NCBI GenBank assembly: GCA_030040815.1
Contig: JASHSZ010000753.1
Location: 1-12,910 of the forward strand
Source: Streptosporangiaceae bacterium
Lineage (GTDB): Bacteria > Actinomycetota > Actinomycetes > Streptosporangiales > Streptosporangiaceae
Length of the DNA stretch: 12,910 nucleotides
Direction of reading: 5' to 3'
Shown here: one piece after another, positions 9,461 through 12,910 of the stretch
Layout: every line of letters starts with the position of its first letter
How positions within the stretch are numbered: the stretch's first letter is position 1
Notes under the pieces: generated by a model
The model's input: the letters and a program-made list of their open reading frames with translations, nothing else
Told to the model about the DNA's origin: nothing
Database searches by the model: none
Program-made: the position numbers and the translations under genes

Positions 9461-10075
9461 TTAGTTGCGCAAGGTGTGGTGCGCAGGACAATCCGGACGA
9501 TGGGCCGCAACTCCCGTGAGGGCGAGGCGGGTTGCCGCCACGGACTCAGGCCGCTGCCAGCGCTCACCGGATCCCGTGACGCGCACGGTCCGCGGACCGG
9601 CCTCGGCCTCGGCGGCGTCGGCCGGCCCGGCGCCCAGTTCGATGGCGATCGAAAGGAAGCTGTCCGCGAGGTCCTCGACCAGACCGTCGCCCCACTCGAC
9701 GATGGTGACAGCGGTGGCCAGGTCCGCGTCAAGATCAAGATCGTCGACCTCGGATCGGCTGCCCAGCCGGTAGGCGTCGGCATGCACGAGGTCGGGCCCA
9801 GCGCCGAGACTCGGGTGCACGCGGGCGATCACGAACGTGGGTGAGGTGACCTGGCCGCGGACGCCGAGACCCGCTCCTATGCCCTGGGCCAGGGTGGTCT
9901 TGCCGGCCCCGAGCGGGCCGGAGAGGACGATCAGGTCACCTGCCCGCAACAGCCCGGAGAGCCGTTCGCCGAGGCCCCGCATCTCGGCGGCAGTGGCCAC
10001 GCAGACCTGCTCGTCCACCCGATCTGGCACCGCGGGGGGCTTCGGGGGGCCGGGCCCCCGATCTGGCACCGTCAC
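9461..10075 (-). CDS. tsaE: tRNA threonylcarbamoyladenosine biosynthesis ATPase TsaE
   Basis: 204-residue P-loop protein TsaE (YjeE), the ATPase that drives turnover of the TsaB-TsaD complex. The Walker A GPLGAGKTT is at 53-61, the switch TSPTF at 78-82, HADAYRL at 98-104 and the Walker B-like IVEWGD at 125-130. The first 20 or so residues form a Pro-rich extension in which VPDR occurs twice (3-6 and 16-19), reflecting a DNA repeat; the last 40 residues are also poorly conserved. The GTG at 10075 overlaps the hydrolase stop (GTGA), and AGGAGG at 10080-10085 lies 4 bases upstream, supporting that start. A GTG at 10018 would give the core protein without the extension. Confidence 0.95.
   Translation of the reverse strand: MTVPDRGPGPPKPPAVPDRVDEQVCVATAAEMRGLGERLSGLLRAGDLIVLSGPLGAGKTTLAQGIGAGLGVRGQVTSPTFVIARVHPSLGAGPDLVHADAYRLGSRSEVDDLDLDADLATAVTIVEWGDGLVEDLADSFLSIAIELGAGPADAAEAEAGPRTVRVTGSGERWQRPESVAATRLALTGVAAHRPDCPAHHTLRN
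10018..10071. repeat. 15-base direct repeat and G/C tract in the 5' end of tsaE
   Basis: CCCGATCTGGCACCG occurs identically at 10018-10032 and 10057-10071, a period of 39 bases (13 codons), so the frame is kept. Between them lie G runs, and TCGGGGG (10042-10048) is complementary to CCCCCGA (10055-10061). It encodes the Pro-rich extension of TsaE. Confidence 0.8.
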
Positions 10076-11121
10076 CGGACCTCCTTGACCAGGCCCGCAA
10101 TCTCCTGGGTGACGACGTCGGGTTGCTCCAGAATGATCACGTGGCCGGCCCCCGGCGCCTGCGCCAGCCGGGCGCCTGGGATAGCCACGGCGAGAGCAGC
10201 AGCCCTGACCGGTGGAATGAGGCGGTCCAGCGCGCCGGTGATCACCACCACCGGCACCCGGCCGAGGGTAGCCAGCGCGGCACGCTTGTCGTGCTCGAGC
10301 AGCGCGATGTAGAAGCCGGCGACTACCTCGATGGGCGTCGCTCGGATCACCCGCTCGAGGAAGTCCACCACCGTCGGGCTGACGTCGTCGTCGCCGAACG
10401 CCATGTGTCTCGTGGTCAGGAACGCCAGATCGCCGCCAGCAGCCCGGATCCGCTCAGCCAGCGCCGCCCGCCGACCGCTGGCCGTGCCGCGTACCAGAGC
10501 CGGTCCGGCCAGGCGAGCGGCCGGGCGCATCGGACCCGGCAGCCAGATTGTGGCGTCCACCTCGTGCGAGGCGGTCGAGATCAGCACGACGCCGGCGACC
10601 TTGCCACCGAACAACTCGGGGTGCTGATCGGCCAGGGCCATGATCGTCATGCCGCCCATGGAGTGCCCGACCAGCACGACGCGCTGATCGCCGGGCACGG
10701 TGGCGGCCAGCACGGCGGCGAGGTCAGCACCGAGCTGGTCGATGCTGACGTGTCGCAAATCGCCGAGATCGGACCGGCCGTGGCCCCGCTGATCCCAGCG
10801 CACTAGCCGCGTGTCGTCGCGCAGGCTCAGCCACTGGTAGTGCCACACGTCCTGATTCAGGCAGTAGCCGTGGCAAAACACCACGGTGATCGGAGCGTCG
10901 GCTGGGCCCGTAATCTCGGCGCGCAGCAGCACCCCGTCGTCGGCGCGCACCTCGACGGGCGTTCCCAGCAGCTGACCGAACGGCTGGCCCGCAGCCGGGT
11001 CCGGGCCAAGCCGGATCCGCCCGACCGCGATCTTCTCCGCCGCCAGCACACCGCCGACCCCGGCCGCCACGACGCCGGTGGCGATGCCCGCGATGCTAGT
11101 GAGCCGTCGCCACCTGGTCAT
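10072..11121 (-). CDS. Membrane-anchored alpha/beta hydrolase
   Basis: A serine hydrolase of the alpha/beta fold, of unknown substrate. From the ATG at 11121 it has 349 residues: a short basic start (MTRWRRL), one hydrophobic segment (about 8-28) that could anchor the protein or act as an uncleaved signal, then the hydrolase domain. Catalytic features are complete: oxyanion segment HGYC (84-87), WDQRGHGRS (109-117), nucleophile elbow GHSMGG (152-157) with Ser154, Asp299 in GALDRLIP and His327 in GAGHVIILEQP. GGGAG-type purines (GGGAG) lie 7 bases before this ATG. A GTG at 11154 would add 11 residues. The start overlaps the 3' end of alr, and the stop overlaps tsaE by four bases. A hydrolase at this position is, from memory, common in Streptomyces and relatives; its link to D-alanine or t6A is not known. 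Confidence 0.92.
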   Translation of the reverse strand: MTRWRRLTSIAGIATGVVAAGVGGVLAAEKIAVGRIRLGPDPAAGQPFGQLLGTPVEVRADDGVLLRAEITGPADAPITVVFCHGYCLNQDVWHYQWLSLRDDTRLVRWDQRGHGRSDLGDLRHVSIDQLGADLAAVLAATVPGDQRVVLVGHSMGGMTIMALADQHPELFGGKVAGVVLISTASHEVDATIWLPGPMRPAARLAGPALVRGTASGRRAALAERIRAAGGDLAFLTTRHMAFGDDDVSPTVVDFLERVIRATPIEVVAGFYIALLEHDKRAALATLGRVPVVVITGALDRLIPPVRAAALAVAIPGARLAQAPGAGHVIILEQPDVVTQEIAGLVKEVR

Positions 11122-12301
11122 CGGTACTCCCGTCGGTGCTGGTGCCAGCGCCACCGAGCGCAGCGACCTCCTCAGCCGCTGTTACTCCACAGTAAGTTCT
11201 CGGCACCTTACCGGTAAAACGGCTGACAATCTCATAAGAGATCGTGCCGAGCGCCTCCGCCCACTCCTGAGCGGTCGGCTCACCGTGATCACCGGGGCCG
11301 AACAGGATGACCTCGTCGCCCGGCTCCGCGGGGCCGCTGCCCAGATCCAGGATGACGTGGTTGAGGTTGACGGTTCCGGCGATCGGCACCCGCCGCCCTC
11401 TAGTGAACATCAGCCTGGGTGAGTTCGAAGCGAGCCGCGGCACGCCCTCGTTGTAGCCGAGCGGCAGCACGCCGAGCGCTGTCGCCTGCGCAGTGGCGTA
11501 CCGGTGGCCGTAGGAGACCGGCATGCCGCGGGGCACTCGCTTGACCTGGATCAGCCGGGCTCGCAGGGTCATGGCCGGGCGGAGCCAGCCCGGCACGCCG
11601 CCCGGCAGCGTGCATAGGCCGTACACCGCACCACCGGGCCGGACCAGGTCAAAGTAGCTGTCCGGCAGGGTCAGCGTGGCCGGCCCGTTCGCGAGGTGTC
11701 GCACCTCGGGCCGAACGCCCGCGCGCTCTGCCAGTGAGATCGCCTCGCGGAAGGCCGTCAGCTGCTGCTCGATTGACGGGTGGCCAGGGATGTCTGCGCA
11801 CGCAAAGTGCGACCACAGCCCCACGATCCGCACCAGCCCCGCTGCCTGGACTGCAAGCGCCGCGTGCACCAGGCCCGGCCAGTCAGCAGCGGTCGCGCCG
11901 CCTCGGCCCATTCCGGTGTCAGCCTCCAGGTGCACCCTGGCAGGAATGCCGACGCCCTCCGCCGCCCGCGCGATCTGATCCACGAGCTCGGTCGTGCCCG
12001 CGGTCATGTCGATGCCTCGCCGGATGGCCTGCGCATGCCGCGCGTCCGGACACCCGTGCAGGCTCAGCACCGGAACGGTGAACCCCGCCCGGCGAAGCTC
12101 GATCGCGTCATCCAGCTGCACCACGCCCAGCCAGGTTGCCCCGCCCGCCAGCGCGGCACGGGCCGATGCCAGCATGCCGTGCCCGTAGCCGTCGGACTTG
12201 ATGACAGCCATCACCTGAGCGGAGCCGACGTGCCTGCGCAGCGCGGCCACATTCGCCTGGATCGCGTCCAGGTCTACCAGCGCCTCGGGCTGACCATCCA
12301 T
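11096..12301 (-). CDS. alr: Alanine racemase (PLP-dependent), with altered active-site segments
   Basis: Converts L- to D-alanine for peptidoglycan. Starting at the ATG at 12301 it has 401 residues, near the usual length; a GTG at 12349 would add 16 residues, and neither has a good ribosome site. The PLP lysine is in VIKSDGYGHG (Lys35), followed by the barrel motifs DTGMGRGG, LWSHFACAD, HLANGPATL and LVRPGGAVYGL. The C-terminal domain has VSYGHRY with the second catalytic Tyr, and ISYEI. Two usually conserved stretches differ: the common GYADG is GYNEG, and the loop normally reading GRVCMDQ (or GRxxMDQ) is GTVNLNH, so the Met-Asp pair that faces the substrate in the Geobacillus enzyme is Leu-Asn. 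The gene may still encode the sole racemase, given its conserved place, but altered kinetics or substrate are possible. It leads the alr-hydrolase-tsaE unit. Confidence 0.93.
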   Translation of the reverse strand: MDGQPEALVDLDAIQANVAALRRHVGSAQVMAVIKSDGYGHGMLASARAALAGGATWLGVVQLDDAIELRRAGFTVPVLSLHGCPDARHAQAIRRGIDMTAGTTELVDQIARAAEGVGIPARVHLEADTGMGRGGATAADWPGLVHAALAVQAAGLVRIVGLWSHFACADIPGHPSIEQQLTAFREAISLAERAGVRPEVRHLANGPATLTLPDSYFDLVRPGGAVYGLCTLPGGVPGWLRPAMTLRARLIQVKRVPRGMPVSYGHRYATAQATALGVLPLGYNEGVPRLASNSPRLMFTRGRRVPIAGTVNLNHVILDLGSGPAEPGDEVILFGPGDHGEPTAQEWAEALGTISYEIVSRFTGKVPRTYCGVTAAEEVAALGGAGTSTDGSTDDQVATAH

Positions 12302-12391
12302 GCGCCAAGTCTGCCAGCCCGCCGCGGCTCCATTGGCCGGGCGCCGCACTGGCGGCCGCGACTACCCGGTGGGCGTGGTAAGCATGGCGAC
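12302..12391. promoter_or_regulatory. Divergent intergenic region between alr and the peptidase gene
   Basis: This 90-base G+C-rich gap must hold the promoters for both divergent genes, if the downstream alr start is right. No clear minus-35/minus-10 pair is visible in either direction. TAAGCA ends 7 bases before the peptidase ATG, where a leaderless transcript would need its minus-10, but the match is poor. Confidence 0.35.
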
Positions 12392-12910
12392 ATGCCGGAA
12401 CTAATCCCCCTCCCCGTCCTGTTCGGTAACCCCGAGCGGATCATGCCGCGGATCTCCCCTGATGGCTCGCAGCTGGCCTGGATAGCCCCACACGAGGGCG
12501 TGCTCAACGTGTGGCTTGCGCCGATCAGCGCCGACCAGGGTGTCGACTGGACGGCCGCTCGCGTCGTCACCGACGACGCCGACCGCGGCATCCGCCAGTT
12601 CGCCTGGGCGCACGACGACCGTCACCTGCTCTACCTCCAGGACAAGGACGGCGACGAGAACTGGCGGCTGTACGACGTCGATCTCCAGACCATGCAGCAC
12701 AGGGACCTGACCCCATTCGACGGCGTGCAAACCCAGATCATCGGGCTCGAGCGCAGCCATCCGGACGAGGTACTGCTCGGTCTGAACCAGGCGAACCCGC
12801 AGCTGCACGATGTGTACAGGCTGGACCTGGTCAGCGGCGAGCTGACGAAGGAAATCGACAATCCGGGCTACATAGGCTGGCTCGCCGACGCCGAGCTGCG
12901 GGTCAGGGCG
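12392..12910 (+). CDS. S9 family (prolyl oligopeptidase-type) peptidase, N-terminal part only
   Basis: The only plus-strand gene; it runs off the right edge after 173 codons. The start of the protein (LFGNPERIMPRISPDGSQLA at 10-29, then GVLNVWLAPI) is characteristic of actinobacterial S9 peptidases, whose N-terminal half is a beta-propeller that gates a C-terminal alpha/beta hydrolase domain. Propeller-blade motifs are visible: ISPDGSQLAWIAP (21-33), FAWAHDDRHLLYLQDKDGDE (70-89) with NWRLYDVDL, and DVYRLDLVSGEL. The Ser-Asp-His catalytic domain would be several hundred codons downstream and is not in the window, so activity cannot be judged. The ATG at 12392 gives the expected N-terminus; no Shine-Dalgarno is seen and a leaderless transcript is possible. 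A non-peptidase TolB-like propeller protein is the main alternative. Confidence 0.85.
   Translation, partial: MPELIPLPVLFGNPERIMPRISPDGSQLAWIAPHEGVLNVWLAPISADQGVDWTAARVVTDDADRGIRQFAWAHDDRHLLYLQDKDGDENWRLYDVDLQTMQHRDLTPFDGVQTQIIGLERSHPDEVLLGLNQANPQLHDVYRLDLVSGELTKEIDNPGYIGWLADAELRVRA

Overview
The window is about 12.9 kb of G+C-rich DNA (roughly 70 % in genes) from an actinomycete chromosome. It is a conserved housekeeping block, with no sign of a phage, plasmid or insertion element. The gene order matches, from memory, the Mycobacterium tuberculosis segment Rv3410c-Rv3423c and the corresponding Streptomyces region: guaB3, guaB, SigD-type sigma factor, groEL1, groES, tsaD, rimI, tsaB, tsaE and alr. 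The C-terminal His-rich GroEL1, the HrcA/CIRCE control site and the many GTG starts also point to Actinomycetes. The genus cannot be fixed from this window.

All genes but the last lie on the minus strand, so in transcription order the block reads from right to left. Positions 12301-9461 hold alr (alanine racemase, cell-wall D-alanine), a membrane-anchored alpha/beta hydrolase and tsaE, linked by overlapping ends. Next comes an unrecognised single-pass membrane protein (9421-8378), then tsaB, rimI and tsaD (8306-6119), again joined by 4-base stop/start overlaps. TsaB, TsaD and TsaE belong to the machinery that puts the threonylcarbamoyl group on adenosine 37 of ANN-decoding tRNAs. RimI is the N-terminal acetyltransferase usually found beside them. 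A stem-loop at 6070-6111 ends this unit.

The heat-shock operon follows: a CIRCE operator (6008-6034), groES (GTG start), a 193-base spacer with a nested inverted repeat, and groEL with a Gly-His repeat tail. It is closed by a strong hairpin at 3702-3746. An A+T-rich gap (about 42 % G+C over 3431-3630) then leads into the ECF sigma factor, followed by guaB (IMP dehydrogenase) and the GuaB-like paralogue guaB3, cut by the left edge. The only plus-strand gene, at the right edge, is the start of an S9-family (prolyl-oligopeptidase type) peptidase, divergent from alr.

No new multi-gene system was found. The points most worth a second look are: an alanine racemase with substitutions in otherwise conserved active-site segments; the A+T-rich leader and rare TTA/ATA codons of the sigma gene, together with the absence of the regulatory genes that usually flank it; the nested inverted repeat between groES and groEL; the membrane protein embedded in the tRNA-modification operon; and a short in-frame duplication at the start of tsaE.
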